A DNA stretch of 58,300 nucleotides from an uncultured Bacillus sp. (lineage in GTDB: Bacteria > Bacillota > Bacilli > Bacillales > Cytobacillaceae), in NCBI GenBank assembly GCA_937894355.1, contig CALCRD010000147.1, positions 1-58,300 on the forward strand, read 5' to 3'. The position numbers and the translations under genes are program-made. Within the stretch, counting starts at the first letter, position 1, and the number at the start of each line of letters is the position of its first letter. Below the pieces are notes generated by a model that saw only the letters and a program-made list of their open reading frames with translations, was not told the DNA's origin and searched no databases. Positions 9,013-16,812 of this stretch are shown piece by piece.

Positions 9013-10473
9013 ATGTCAAATAATATTCGCGTACGCTATGCACCTAGTCCAACTGGACACTTGCATATTGGGAATGCCCGTACAGCGCTGTTTAATTACT
9101 TATACGCCAGAAATCTTGGCGGTAAATTCATTATTCGCATCGAGGATACAGACCAGAAACGTAATATTGAAGGTGGCGAAGAGAGCCAATTAAAATATTT
9201 ACAATGGTTAGGAATGGACTGGGATGAAGGTGTTGATGTAGGTGGAGAATACGGACCATACCGTCAATCCGAGCGCGTTGAAATTTATCAAAAACACGTA
9301 AATGAGCTGCTTGAAAAAGGGCTTGCTTATAAATGTTACTGTACCGAAGCTGAAATAGAGGCTGAACGAGAAGAACAAACAGCAAAAGGTGAAACTCCAG
9401 CTTACTCAGGGAAATGTCGCCATTTAACAGCTGAGGACCGTGCAAGCTTAGAAGCTGAAGGTAGAAAACCAAGTATTCGGTTCCATGTACCGCAAGATAA
9501 AACCTATGCATTTGATGATATGGTAAAAGGCAATGTTTCCTTTGAATCTGAAGGAATGGGCGATTATGTTATTGTGAAAAAGGACGGCATGCCAACCTAT
9601 AATTTTGCAGTGGCGATCGATGACCATTTAATGGAAATCTCTCACGTCCTTCGTGGCGATGACCATATTTCTAATACTCCTAAACAGTTAATGATTTATC
9701 AAGCATTTGGTTGGGAGCCACCAGTATTCGGTCATATGACATTAATTGTAAATGAAAGTCGTAAGAAATTAAGTAAGCGTGATGAAAGTATCATCCAGTT
9801 TATTGAGCAATATGAGCAACTAGGTTTTATCCCAGAAGCGATGTTTAATTTCATTACTTTACTTGGGTGGTCACCATCTGGAGAGGAAGAAATTTTTTCA
9901 AAAGAAGAATTAATTTCTATTTTCGATGCTAGCCGTCTATCGAAATCACCAGCATTGTTTGATAAGCAAAAATTAACTTGGATGAACAATCAATACATGA
10001 AAAAAATTGAACTAGATCAAGCAGTGGAACTTGCTTTACCACATTTGCAAAAGGCTGGTCTAGTGAAAGCTGAAATGACAGAGCAGGAAGCCGAATGGAC
10101 TCGGAATCTTATTGCTTTATATCAAGATCAAATGAGCTATGGTGCGGAAATTGTGGAACTTTCAACGTTATTCTTCAAAGAAGAAGTAATGTATGATGAG
10201 GAAGCAAAGGCGGTTATTGGCGAAGAACAAGTCCCAGAGGTTCTACAAGCATTTTTGGATAAAATAGCAGAATTGCCGGAGTTTACTGCTCCTGAAATCA
10301 GCGCGTCTATCAAAGCTGTTCAAAAAGGAACGGGACATAAAGGAAAAAAATTATTTATGCCATTACGGGTAGCGGCAACGGGACAAACCCATGGGCCAGA
10401 TTTACCGAAAGCCATCGCCTTAGTGGGCAAAGAGGTTATTTCCAAAAGATTTAATGATATTCTAAGTAAATAA
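9013..10473 (+). CDS. gltX: GltX, glutamyl-tRNA synthetase
   Basis: This 486-residue class I synthetase charges tRNA-Glu and, in bacilli, also tRNA-Gln before amidation. The HIGH-type signature HLHIGNARTALF lies near residue 18 and the KMSKS-type motif is KLSKRDE. An upstream in-frame ATG at 8986 exists, but AGGAGGAAC just before 9013 fixes the start there. Confidence 0.97.
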   Translation: MSNNIRVRYAPSPTGHLHIGNARTALFNYLYARNLGGKFIIRIEDTDQKRNIEGGEESQLKYLQWLGMDWDEGVDVGGEYGPYRQSERVEIYQKHVNELLEKGLAYKCYCTEAEIEAEREEQTAKGETPAYSGKCRHLTAEDRASLEAEGRKPSIRFHVPQDKTYAFDDMVKGNVSFESEGMGDYVIVKKDGMPTYNFAVAIDDHLMEISHVLRGDDHISNTPKQLMIYQAFGWEPPVFGHMTLIVNESRKKLSKRDESIIQFIEQYEQLGFIPEAMFNFITLLGWSPSGEEEIFSKEELISIFDASRLSKSPALFDKQKLTWMNNQYMKKIELDQAVELALPHLQKAGLVKAEMTEQEAEWTRNLIALYQDQMSYGAEIVELSTLFFKEEVMYDEEAKAVIGEEQVPEVLQAFLDKIAELPEFTAPEISASIKAVQKGTGHKGKKLFMPLRVAATGQTHGPDLPKAIALVGKEVISKRFNDILSK

Positions 10474-10479
10474 TTGTTT

Positions 10480-10509
10480 TTGTTAGTTACATCTTGGCAA
10501 AAATATAAT
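10480..10509 (+). promoter_or_regulatory. sigma-A promoter of the cysE operon
   Basis: TTGTTA (10480-10485) and TATAAT (10504-10509) are separated by 18 bases. The pair starts seven bases after the gltX stop and would drive the T-box leader. Confidence 0.65.
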
Positions 10510-10539
10510 ATAGTAAATGTATTATCATGAAAAATCGTT

Positions 10540-10848
10540 GATGAGGATAAGTAAAAAAACAATGTTTTTCAGAGAGAACCACCACTGGCTGAGAGTGGTT
10601 CAGACCGCTTGTTTTTTGAAATGCCCCTCTGAGTCTCTTGTCGAATTTACGTGTTTAACTAGTAGACAAGGGCGGACCCGTCCGTTAACAGGTAGAGTTG
10701 AGAGCGTTGTTTTGTCTCTTCTTCATTCATTACTATTTTCCTTGAAAATGTTCGAGGAATGTTTGGAGAAAAGATTAAGCCGTTCTAAACAGAGTGGAAC
10801 CGCGCGTGTGGCGTCTCTGTCTTCATAGACAGAGGCGTCTTTTTGTTT
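10540..10848 (+). promoter_or_regulatory. T-box riboswitch, probably cysteine-specific
   Basis: The T-box core AGAGTGGAACCGCG (10791-10804) matches the family consensus and is followed by the terminator stem. Upstream lies a long structured leader. A TGC triplet at 10622-10624, in a bulge-like stretch of the stem I region, is the likely specifier (cysteine), which agrees with the downstream cysE and cysS. Uncharged tRNA-Cys would stabilise the antiterminator and allow transcription of the operon. The specifier assignment is an inference. Confidence 0.9.
10811..10848 (+). terminator. T-box regulated terminator
   Basis: GCGTCTCTGTCT and AGACAGAGGCGT form a continuous twelve-base-pair stem, counting G-U pairs, followed by a T tract. 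It competes with the T-box antiterminator just upstream. Confidence 0.9.
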
Positions 10849-10917
10849 TCAAGAACTGAACGGGATCATGGAATCGCGTTTTGAAAATGTAATCAAAAAT
10901 AATTGGGGGTAGCCATT

Positions 10918-10944
10918 ATGGGTCCTAACAAGGGGAGAGAATAG
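10918..10944 (+). CDS. possible eight-codon micro-ORF before cysE
   Basis: An ATG at 10918, preceded by GGGGG at suitable spacing, opens MGPNKGRE and then stops one base before the cysE ATG. The ribosome binding site of cysE (AAGGGGAGAG) lies inside this frame. It could couple initiation at cysE to translation of the micro-ORF. It is too short to be judged by coding statistics and may be fortuitous. Confidence 0.3.
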   Translation: MGPNKGRE

Positions 10945-10945
10945 T

Positions 10946-11593
10946 ATGTTTAAAATGTTAAAAGAAGATATCGAAGTAATTTTTGAACAGGACCCAGCTG
11001 CAAGAAGTTATACAGAGGTCATCTTAACCTACTCTGGATTACATGCAATTTGGAACCATCGAATTGCCCATGGTTTTTACAAAAGAAAAATGTTTTTTAT
11101 TGCTAGGGTCGTTTCGCAGATTAGCCGGTTTTTCACGGGGATTGAGATACATCCCGGCGCGACTATTGGCAGACGTTTCTTTATTGACCACGGCATGGGA
11201 ATTGTCATAGGAGAAACCTGTGAAATTGGAGATAATGTAACTGTCTACCAAGGGGTAACATTAGGTGGTACCGGGAAAGAAAAGGGAAAACGGCACCCGA
11301 CAGTTAAGGATAATGCATTAATCGCAACAGGGGCAAAGGTCCTTGGATCGATTACAATTGGTGAGAACTCGAAGATTGGAGCAGGCGCAGTAGTGTTAAA
11401 TGATGTTCCAGATAATTCCACAGTAGTTGGAATGAAGGCAAGAGTTGTAGTTCGGGATGGTGTGAAACTCCAAAAAGACCTTAAACACGGAGATTTACCT
11501 GATCCTATTTCAGACCGCTTTAAAGAAATAGGTGAAGAACTGGAGCGCCTAAAAAAAGAAGTAGCTGTATTGCATAAGGAAAGGAGTCATTAA
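10946..11593 (+). CDS. cysE: CysE, serine O-acetyltransferase
   Basis: CysE acetylates serine with acetyl-CoA, the first step of cysteine synthesis. This 215-residue protein has the short N-terminal helical domain typical of Gram-positive enzymes and a left-handed beta-helix of hexapeptide repeats (about 65-170) with the catalytic segment FIDHGMGIVIGE. It is the first gene after the T-box, so supply of cysteine is tied to the charging of tRNA-Cys. Confidence 0.97.
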   Translation: MFKMLKEDIEVIFEQDPAARSYTEVILTYSGLHAIWNHRIAHGFYKRKMFFIARVVSQISRFFTGIEIHPGATIGRRFFIDHGMGIVIGETCEIGDNVTVYQGVTLGGTGKEKGKRHPTVKDNALIATGAKVLGSITIGENSKIGAGAVVLNDVPDNSTVVGMKARVVVRDGVKLQKDLKHGDLPDPISDRFKEIGEELERLKKEVAVLHKERSH

Positions 11594-11596
11594 AAA

Positions 11597-12994
11597 ATGA
11601 CTATTCAACTCTATAATACGCTAACAAGAAAAAAGGAAGAATTTATTCCCTTAGAAGCTGGGAAAATAAAAATGTATGTCTGTGGTCCGACAGTCTATAA
11701 CTATATTCATATTGGAAATGCTCGACCAGCAATTGTTTATGACACCGTTAGAAGGTATTTTGAATTTAGGGGATACGAAGTTCAGTATATTTCTAATTTC
11801 ACTGATGTGGATGATAAATTAATCACTGCGGCTAACAAATTAGGCGAAGATGTCCCAACCATTGCCGATCGTTTTATCAAAGCGTATTTTGAAGATGTAA
11901 CGGCATTAGGTTGTAAGAAAGCTGATGTTCACCCACGTGTAACCGAAAATATGGATATTATCATTGATTTTATTGCCACCTTAATTGACAAAGGTTTTGC
12001 CTATGAATCCGCTGGAGATGTTTATTATCGTACCCGGGAATTTACCGAATACGGAAAACTGTCCCATCAATCGATTGATGATCTTAAGATTGGAGCCCGG
12101 ATTGATATTGGCGAAAAGAAACAGGATGAGCTAGATTTTGCATTATGGAAAGCAGCGAAGCCAGGCGAAATTTCTTGGGAAAGTCCCTGGGGGTTAGGCC
12201 GTCCTGGATGGCATATCGAATGCTCAGCCATGGCCAAGAAGTATTTAGGAGACACAATTGATATTCATGCTGGTGGCCAAGATCTAACCTTCCCGCATCA
12301 TGAAAATGAGATTGCCCAGTCAGAAGCATTGACCGGGAAACCATTTGCCAGATACTGGATGCATAATGGCTATATCAATATCGATAACGAAAAAATGTCA
12401 AAATCATTAGGTAATTTTGTGTTAGTCCATGAGATAATTAAAAAGCACGATCCAGAAGTTGTCCGCTTTTTTATGCTATCTGTCCACTATCGCAACCCAA
12501 TCAACTATAGTGATGAGTTGTTAGAAAATACAAAAGCAGCATTAGAACGGATAAAGACCTCCTATCAAAATTTGAAGCATCGAAAAGAGGCAAGTACAAA
12601 TTTAACTGAAAACAACACAGAATGGATTGACAAGATAAATGCCCTCCATGAGGAATTTATCCGTGAAATGGATGACGACATAAATACAGCAAATGCCATA
12701 TCCGTCCTGTTTGAGCTTTCAAAGCTAGCTAATTATTATTTATTAGAAAAAAACACAGCAATAGAAGTCATTGAGGCATTTAGCCACGAGTTTGAGCTTC
12801 TGTTCGGAGTTTTAGGACTTTCGTTAGAAAATCAAGAACTGCTTGACGAAGAAATTGAAGGTTTAATTCAACAGCGTATTCAGGCAAGAAAAGACCGTAA
12901 CTTCCAATTATCGGATCAAATTCGTGATCAATTAAAGGATATGAATATTATTTTAGAGGATACACAGCAAGGAACAAGATGGAAAAGAGGCTAG
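11597..12994 (+). CDS. cysS: CysS, cysteinyl-tRNA synthetase
   Basis: This 465-residue class I synthetase has YVCGPTVYNYIHIGNARP near the N-terminus (zinc cysteine and HIGH motif), the zinc site GWHIECSAM and HHENE in the middle, and EKMSKSLGNF as the KMSKS loop. It lies three bases after cysE, in the same T-box-controlled operon. Confidence 0.98.
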   Translation: MTIQLYNTLTRKKEEFIPLEAGKIKMYVCGPTVYNYIHIGNARPAIVYDTVRRYFEFRGYEVQYISNFTDVDDKLITAANKLGEDVPTIADRFIKAYFEDVTALGCKKADVHPRVTENMDIIIDFIATLIDKGFAYESAGDVYYRTREFTEYGKLSHQSIDDLKIGARIDIGEKKQDELDFALWKAAKPGEISWESPWGLGRPGWHIECSAMAKKYLGDTIDIHAGGQDLTFPHHENEIAQSEALTGKPFARYWMHNGYINIDNEKMSKSLGNFVLVHEIIKKHDPEVVRFFMLSVHYRNPINYSDELLENTKAALERIKTSYQNLKHRKEASTNLTENNTEWIDKINALHEEFIREMDDDINTANAISVLFELSKLANYYLLEKNTAIEVIEAFSHEFELLFGVLGLSLENQELLDEEIEGLIQQRIQARKDRNFQLSDQIRDQLKDMNIILEDTQQGTRWKRG

Positions 12995-12996
12995 TC

Positions 12997-13422
12997 ATGC
13001 TCCACTATGAAAAGGTCATTGATGCAAATTTTTTAAATAGCCTTGCTCTTGCTTACATGGGTGATGCCGTCTTTGAAAGTTATGTTCGCTATCACCTCAT
13101 TCAAAATGGGCAGGTTAGACCAAATCAATTACATCGAGAAGCAACCAAATACGTATCAGCTAAAGCACAAGCAGCCATTGCTCACCAAATGTTGGATGAG
13201 GGATTTCTAACAGAATCAGAGGTGACCATTTTAAAAAGAGGTCGAAATGCCAAATCTGGTTCTGTTCCCAAGAATACCGATGTGCAAACATATCGGTATA
13301 GCACGGCATTTGAAGCATTAATTGGCTATTTACATTTATCAGGAAATGAAGCTCGATTAGAAGAGATAATATTGAAGTCATTCATGCTAGTGGAAGCAAA
13401 GAAAGGAGGTCAGGTGAAATGA
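12997..13422 (+). CDS. mrnC: MrnC, Mini-ribonuclease III
   Basis: This 141-residue protein has the RNase III catalytic fold without a double-stranded RNA-binding domain. LALAYMGDAVFESYVR near residue 16 is the signature, and RGRNAKSG with the TYRYSTAFEALIGYL block follows. It matures 23S rRNA ends in Bacillus. An in-frame ATG at 12979 inside cysS is possible; the one at 12997, after AGAGG and just behind the cysS stop, gives the usual length. Confidence 0.94.
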   Translation: MLHYEKVIDANFLNSLALAYMGDAVFESYVRYHLIQNGQVRPNQLHREATKYVSAKAQAAIAHQMLDEGFLTESEVTILKRGRNAKSGSVPKNTDVQTYRYSTAFEALIGYLHLSGNEARLEEIILKSFMLVEAKKGGQVK

Positions 13423-14162
13423 GTTTAGATTACATTATTGGAAAAAACCCGGTCATTGAAGCGCTAAAGGCCAATCGGGACATTAATAAGATTTTTATTG
13501 CTGAAGGTTCTCAAGGTGGACAAATGCAGCAGGTAATCGGCATGGCCAAGGAAAATCATGTGCTAGTGCAATTTGTTCCGAAGAAAAAGATTGACCAAAT
13601 GGCAGAAGGTAATCATCAAGGGGTAGTTGCTGCAGTTGCTGCTTACCAATACGCAGAATTAGATGATTTATATGCAGTAGCTGAGGAAAGAAATGAACCG
13701 CCTTTCTTTTTGCTATTAGATGAAATTGAGGACCCCCATAATTTAGGGTCAATTATGCGTACGGCAGATGCAGTGGGTGCTCATGGAATTATTATCCCGA
13801 AACGGAGAGCAGTAGGCTTAACTTCAACGGTGGCCAAAGCTTCTACTGGGGCACTTGAATACATTCCTGTAGTACGTGTAACCAATATGGCTAGGACGAT
13901 TGATGAATTAAAGGAACGAGGAGTTTGGATTGCAGGGACCGATGCCAAAGGGTCTGAGGACTATCGTTCCTTTGATGGAAGTATGCCCCTAGGTTTAGTC
14001 ATTGGCAGCGAAGGTAAAGGGATGGGTCGCCTGATACGAGAAAAGTGCGACTTTCTCATTCATTTGCCGATGGCAGGCCATGTTACATCTTTAAATGCTT
14101 CCGTCGCAGCAGCACTGCTCATGTATGAGGTTTATCGAAAAAGACATCCGCTGGGAAATTAG
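13419..14162 (+). CDS. rlmB: RlmB-type 23S rRNA 2'-O-ribose methyltransferase (TrmH/SPOUT family)
   Basis: This 247-residue protein has a small substrate-binding domain (about 1-80), then a SPOUT knot domain with the family motifs DEIEDPHNLGSIMRTADA, GLVIGSEGKGM and LPMAGHVTSLNASVAAALLMYE. It is expected to methylate a guanosine of 23S rRNA. Its ATG overlaps the mrnC stop by four bases (ATGA), indicating coupled translation with another rRNA-processing gene. Confidence 0.94.
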   Translation: MSLDYIIGKNPVIEALKANRDINKIFIAEGSQGGQMQQVIGMAKENHVLVQFVPKKKIDQMAEGNHQGVVAAVAAYQYAELDDLYAVAEERNEPPFFLLLDEIEDPHNLGSIMRTADAVGAHGIIIPKRRAVGLTSTVAKASTGALEYIPVVRVTNMARTIDELKERGVWIAGTDAKGSEDYRSFDGSMPLGLVIGSEGKGMGRLIREKCDFLIHLPMAGHVTSLNASVAAALLMYEVYRKRHPLGN

Positions 14163-14164
14163 CC

Positions 14165-14674
14165 ATGAAAGATATCTTGATTGTAGATGGGTATAACATA
14201 ATCGGCGCTTGGCCAAAATTAATAGAGTTAAAGAACAAGGACCTGTCGGCAGCGCGAGATTATTTAGTAGAAAAAATGGCTGAATACCAAGCATTTACCG
14301 GTTTCCAAGTAATCGTTGTTTTCGATGCCCATTATGTTCAGGGAAACGAAAAAAAGTACATTAATTATAAGGTAGATGTTATTTTTACAAAGGAAAATGA
14401 ATCTGCCGATGAGAGAATCGAGAAGTTGGCCAGTCTTTTAAATAATCGGAAAACGCAAATTCATGTTGCTACCTCCGATCTTACCGAGCAATGGGTTATT
14501 TTTGGTCAGGGAGCGCTAAGAAAGTCCGCAAGGGAATTGTTAAATGAAATGATGTCGATTGAACAAAATATTGCTAGGGATGTAAAAACAATTCAAACAA
14601 AAAAACCAGCTTCCAAAATACCCCTTAGCAAGGAAATTGCCGAAATTTTCGAAAAATGGCGACGAGAACGTTGA
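14165..14674 (+). CDS. rae1: Rae1 (YacP), ribosome-associated mRNA endonuclease
   Basis: This 169-residue NYN/PIN-like protein starts with the signature IVDGYNIIGAWP. Conserved aspartates follow in VVFDAHYVQG and VATSDLTEQ. In B. subtilis the homologue cleaves mRNA in the ribosomal A site. It begins two bases after rlmB and is the last gene of the cysteine operon. The sigH promoter -35 box overlaps its stop codon. Confidence 0.93.
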   Translation: MKDILIVDGYNIIGAWPKLIELKNKDLSAARDYLVEKMAEYQAFTGFQVIVVFDAHYVQGNEKKYINYKVDVIFTKENESADERIEKLASLLNNRKTQIHVATSDLTEQWVIFGQGALRKSARELLNEMMSIEQNIARDVKTIQTKKPASKIPLSKEIAEIFEKWRRER

Positions 14675-14700
14675 CGTAAAAAAAATGCCTGCGGTATAAT
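14671..14700 (+). promoter_or_regulatory. sigma-A promoter of sigH
   Basis: TTGACG (14671-14676) and TATAAT (14695-14700) are 18 bases apart. The -35 box overlaps the TGA stop of rae1. Transcription should start near 14707, which rules out the in-frame ATG at 14701 as the sigH start. Confidence 0.85.
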
Positions 14701-14736
14701 ATGTCTATCTATGCATGTACGGTCGGAGGGATTTGC

Positions 14737-15387
14737 ATGAGTTCGGACTTCAGGACGAGAAACAACGAACGTTATTTACAGCTTGATGATGAAGAATTAG
14801 TTGATATTGTGCACAAAGGTGAAAGTGATGCATTAGATTATCTGATTCACAAATATCGAAATTTTGTACGAGCTAAAGCGAGATCCTATTTTTTAATCGG
14901 TGCTGATAAAGAAGATATTATCCAAGAAGGAATGATTGGGTTATATAAGGCGATTCGTGATTTCCGCGATGATAAACTAACTTCATTTAAAGCTTTTGCA
15001 GAGCTATGTATTACCAGACAGATTATTACGGCCATAAAAACAGCTACACGGCAAAAGCATATTCCTTTAAATTCTTATGTGTCATTGGACAAGCCTATTT
15101 ATGATGAGGAATCGGATCGGACATTAATGGATGTTCTTTCGGGTGCTAAAGTAATGGATCCAGAAGAGTTAATCATCAATCAAGAGGAATTTGATCATAT
15201 CGAAGTGAAGATGAAGGAGCTTCTGAGTGATCTGGAAAGAAAAGTGTTGGCGTTATACTTAGATGGACAATCTTATCAGGAGATTTCTGAGGAATTGAAT
15301 CGTCATGTGAAGTCGATTGATAATGCCCTCCAGCGGGTAAAACGGAAATTGGAAAGATACTTAGAAGTTCGTGAAATCACGCTTTAA
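14737..15387 (+). CDS. sigH: SigH, RNA polymerase sigma-H factor
   Basis: This 216-residue sigma-70 family factor drives early sporulation and competence genes. Region 2 is visible as SDALDYLIHKYRNFVRAKARSYFLIGAD...EDIIQEGMIGLYKAIRDF, split here for length, and region 4 as RKVLALYLDGQSYQEISEEL. The start at 14737 follows GGAGGG by six bases. An upstream ATG at 14701 would begin before the predicted transcription start. Confidence 0.97.
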   Translation: MSSDFRTRNNERYLQLDDEELVDIVHKGESDALDYLIHKYRNFVRAKARSYFLIGADKEDIIQEGMIGLYKAIRDFRDDKLTSFKAFAELCITRQIITAIKTATRQKHIPLNSYVSLDKPIYDEESDRTLMDVLSGAKVMDPEELIINQEEFDHIEVKMKELLSDLERKVLALYLDGQSYQEISEELNRHVKSIDNALQRVKRKLERYLEVREITL

Positions 15388-15403
15388 TTTTTTGGTTGTG
15401 TTA

Positions 15404-15580
15404 ATGATAAATATTGATTTTGAACACATTGTTGATTGGAGTGGAAGGCACGCAGACTCCTGCAGGAGCACGAGCTGAGTGAGACTCCGAAGGAAGGAAC
15501 GACCGAAGGAGTCCGTCGTGAGAGCCTGCGGAAAGCGAAGTGCCTGCAACGGAAATCAACAGACTAGTTTAATAAAGCTA
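15404..15580 (+). repeat. dispersed branched inverted-repeat element, copy 1 (full)
   Basis: The core 15430-15561 begins TGTTGATTGGAGTGG and ends GGAAATCAACA, so its ends pair (TGTTGATT/AATCAACA). Nested inside are AGGCAC/GTGCCT, CGCAG/CTGCG, the hairpin CTCC-TGCA-GGAG, and CACGA/TCGTG enclosing GACTCC/GGAGTC. A shorter copy lies at 32852-32918. Similarity extends about 26 bases upstream and 18 downstream (CTAGTTTAA). From memory, elements of this type are widespread in Bacillaceae intergenic regions; no coding capacity is seen. It fills most of the sigH-rpmGB gap. Confidence 0.85.
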
Positions 15581-15638
15581 AATTTATTATGTCTTCGCCT
15601 ATTCGTCTTAGACAGATTTGTGAACTTTTTGAAGTTTA

Positions 15639-15667
15639 TTGACACTGTTATCTTGAAATGGTAAAGT
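15639..15667 (+). promoter_or_regulatory. sigma-A promoter of rpmGB-secE
   Basis: TTGACA (15639-15644) and TAAAGT (15662-15667) are 17 bases apart, 45 bases before rpmGB. The -35 is perfect and the -10 is weak. Confidence 0.6.
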
Positions 15668-15711
15668 TTTAAGGACATAATAGATAGTTATTGTATTAGA
15701 AGGTGCAATAG

Positions 15712-15858
15712 ATGCGAAAAAAAGTAATTTTAGCATGTGAGAAATGTGGTTCACGGAACTACACAACCATGAACAAGAAGGATACTCAATCAAGACTAGA
15801 GTTGAAAAAATTTTGTAACACGTGCGGTACTCAAGCAATCCATCGTGAAACTAAATAA
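15712..15858 (+). CDS. rpmGB: Ribosomal protein L33, zinc-binding form
   Basis: This 48-residue protein of the large subunit carries two CXXC pairs (C9/C12 and C35/C38), so it is the zinc-binding form. The sequence reads MRKKVILACEKCGSRN at the start and ends AIHRETK. It precedes secE, as in other bacilli. The ATG follows AGAAGGTG. Confidence 0.95.
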   Translation: MRKKVILACEKCGSRNYTTMNKKDTQSRLELKKFCNTCGTQAIHRETK

Positions 15859-15897
15859 TTACACTGTTATTATAGATAGTCAGTTGGAGGTTACTAA

Positions 15898-16080
15898 ATG
15901 CAACGCATAATTAAATTCTTCCGTGAAGTTGTACGTGAAACAAAAAAGGTCAGCTGGCCAAAACGCAAGGAATTAACCCGTTCTACTATAACGGTTATAT
16001 CAACAGTTACAATATTTGCTTTGTTATTTGCTGTAGCTGATTATGGTATTTCTGAATTGATTCGAATAATACTTGAATAA
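15898..16080 (+). CDS. secE: SecE, preprotein translocase subunit
   Basis: This 60-residue inner-membrane protein has a single C-terminal membrane helix (about residues 32-55), preceded by the conserved amphipathic segment FFREVVRETKKVSWPKRKEL. It clamps SecY (encoded at 42360) in the Sec translocon. It lies between rpmGB and nusG, its classical neighbours. Confidence 0.97.
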   Translation: MQRIIKFFREVVRETKKVSWPKRKELTRSTITVISTVTIFALLFAVADYGISELIRIILE

Positions 16081-16094
16081 CGACTGCTAATCCA

Positions 16095-16103
16095 TGGTAT
16101 AAT
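16095..16103 (+). promoter_or_regulatory. extended -10 promoter before nusG
   Basis: TGGTATAAT is a perfect extended -10. A TTGAAT at 16073 is 19 bases upstream and could act as a weak -35. The predicted start, near 16110, lies just before an intrinsic terminator. Confidence 0.6.
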
Positions 16104-16127
16104 GGAAAATAATGCAGATGTAGAAGG

Positions 16128-16148
16128 AGCCCGGTTAACGGGTTTTTT
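16128..16148 (+). terminator. terminator or attenuator before nusG
   Basis: AGCCCG and CGGGTT form a stem around GTTAA, followed by six T residues. It would end rpmGB-secE transcripts, and also very short RNAs from the promoter at 16095-16103, so nusG expression probably depends on read-through. Confidence 0.75.
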
Positions 16149-16194
16149 CATTGGTGAAAAAAACGGATATTTTTTTAGGGAAATGATTATTAAT

Positions 16195-16218
16195 GGGGAG
16201 GGACGGACGAATTAGTCC
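16195..16218 (+). promoter_or_regulatory. nusG Shine-Dalgarno with hairpin in the spacer
   Basis: The only good ribosome binding site, GGGGAGG (16195-16201), is 23 bases from the nusG ATG. In between, GGAC (16205-16208) and GTCC (16215-16218) pair around GAATTA. Folding removes 14 bases and leaves an effective spacing of about nine. An in-frame TGA directly precedes the ATG, so no upstream start is possible. Confidence 0.6.
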
Positions 16219-16224
16219 TCTTGA

Positions 16225-16758
16225 ATGGAAAAGAACTGGTATGTAGTACATACTTACTCTGGTTATGAGAATAAAGTGAAGGCAAACTTAGAAAAACGCG
16301 TCGAGTCTATGGGAATGTCAGATAAAATTTTTCGGGTTATCGTACCTGAAGAAGAAGAGACAGATTTCAAAAATGGTAAAAAGAAAATAGTTAAACGAAA
16401 AGTGTTTCCAGGCTATGTGTTAGTTGAAATCGTTATGACTGACGATTCATGGTATGTGGTCCGTAATACACCTGGAGTTACAGGGTTTGTTGGTTCTGCA
16501 GGGTCAGGTTCCAAACCAACTCCGTTATTGGATGAAGAGGTTCATGTTATCTTGAAACGGATGGGTGTCGAAGAAAAACGGATTGATATTAACTTTGAAT
16601 TAGCAGAGACTGTTCGGGTAAAAGAAGGTCCGTTTGCTAAATTTACTGGTTCAATCGAAGAAATCGATAAAGACAAGGCAAAAATCAAAGTATTGGTTAA
16701 TATGTTTGGTCGTGACACGCCTGTTGAACTAGATTTTACACAAATTGAAAAATTATAA
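16225..16758 (+). CDS. nusG: NusG, transcription elongation/pausing factor
   Basis: This 177-residue protein binds RNA polymerase through its N-terminal NGN domain (KNWYVVHTYSGYENKVKANL at the start, VFPGYVLVE in the middle). It contacts partners through the C-terminal KOW domain (about 125-177, VKEGPFAKFTGSIEEI). Start codon ATG, unusually far from its ribosome binding site. It probably has its own promoter. Confidence 0.97.
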   Translation: MEKNWYVVHTYSGYENKVKANLEKRVESMGMSDKIFRVIVPEEEETDFKNGKKKIVKRKVFPGYVLVEIVMTDDSWYVVRNTPGVTGFVGSAGSGSKPTPLLDEEVHVILKRMGVEEKRIDINFELAETVRVKEGPFAKFTGSIEEIDKDKAKIKVLVNMFGRDTPVELDFTQIEKL

Positions 16759-16769
16759 TATTAAAGAAC

Positions 16770-16798
16770 TTGAAATCATGTAAATTAAATGATAGAAT
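16770..16798 (+). promoter_or_regulatory. sigma-A promoter of rplK-rplA
   Basis: TTGAAA (16770-16775) and TAGAAT (16793-16798) are 17 bases apart. The start near 16805 would give a leader of about 130 bases before rplK. Confidence 0.6.
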
Positions 16799-16812
16799 TT
16801 CATAGGTCAATA

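Noticed and set aside
10517..10828. An open frame of about 100 codons between gltX and cysE.
   Set aside because: It runs through the T-box leader, including the conserved T-box core and terminator stem. The sequence is constrained as RNA, and the translation has no recognisable domain.
15479..15664. Short frames on both strands in the sigH-rpmGB gap.
   Set aside because: They lie in the repeat element and the rpmGB promoter and have no ribosome binding sites.
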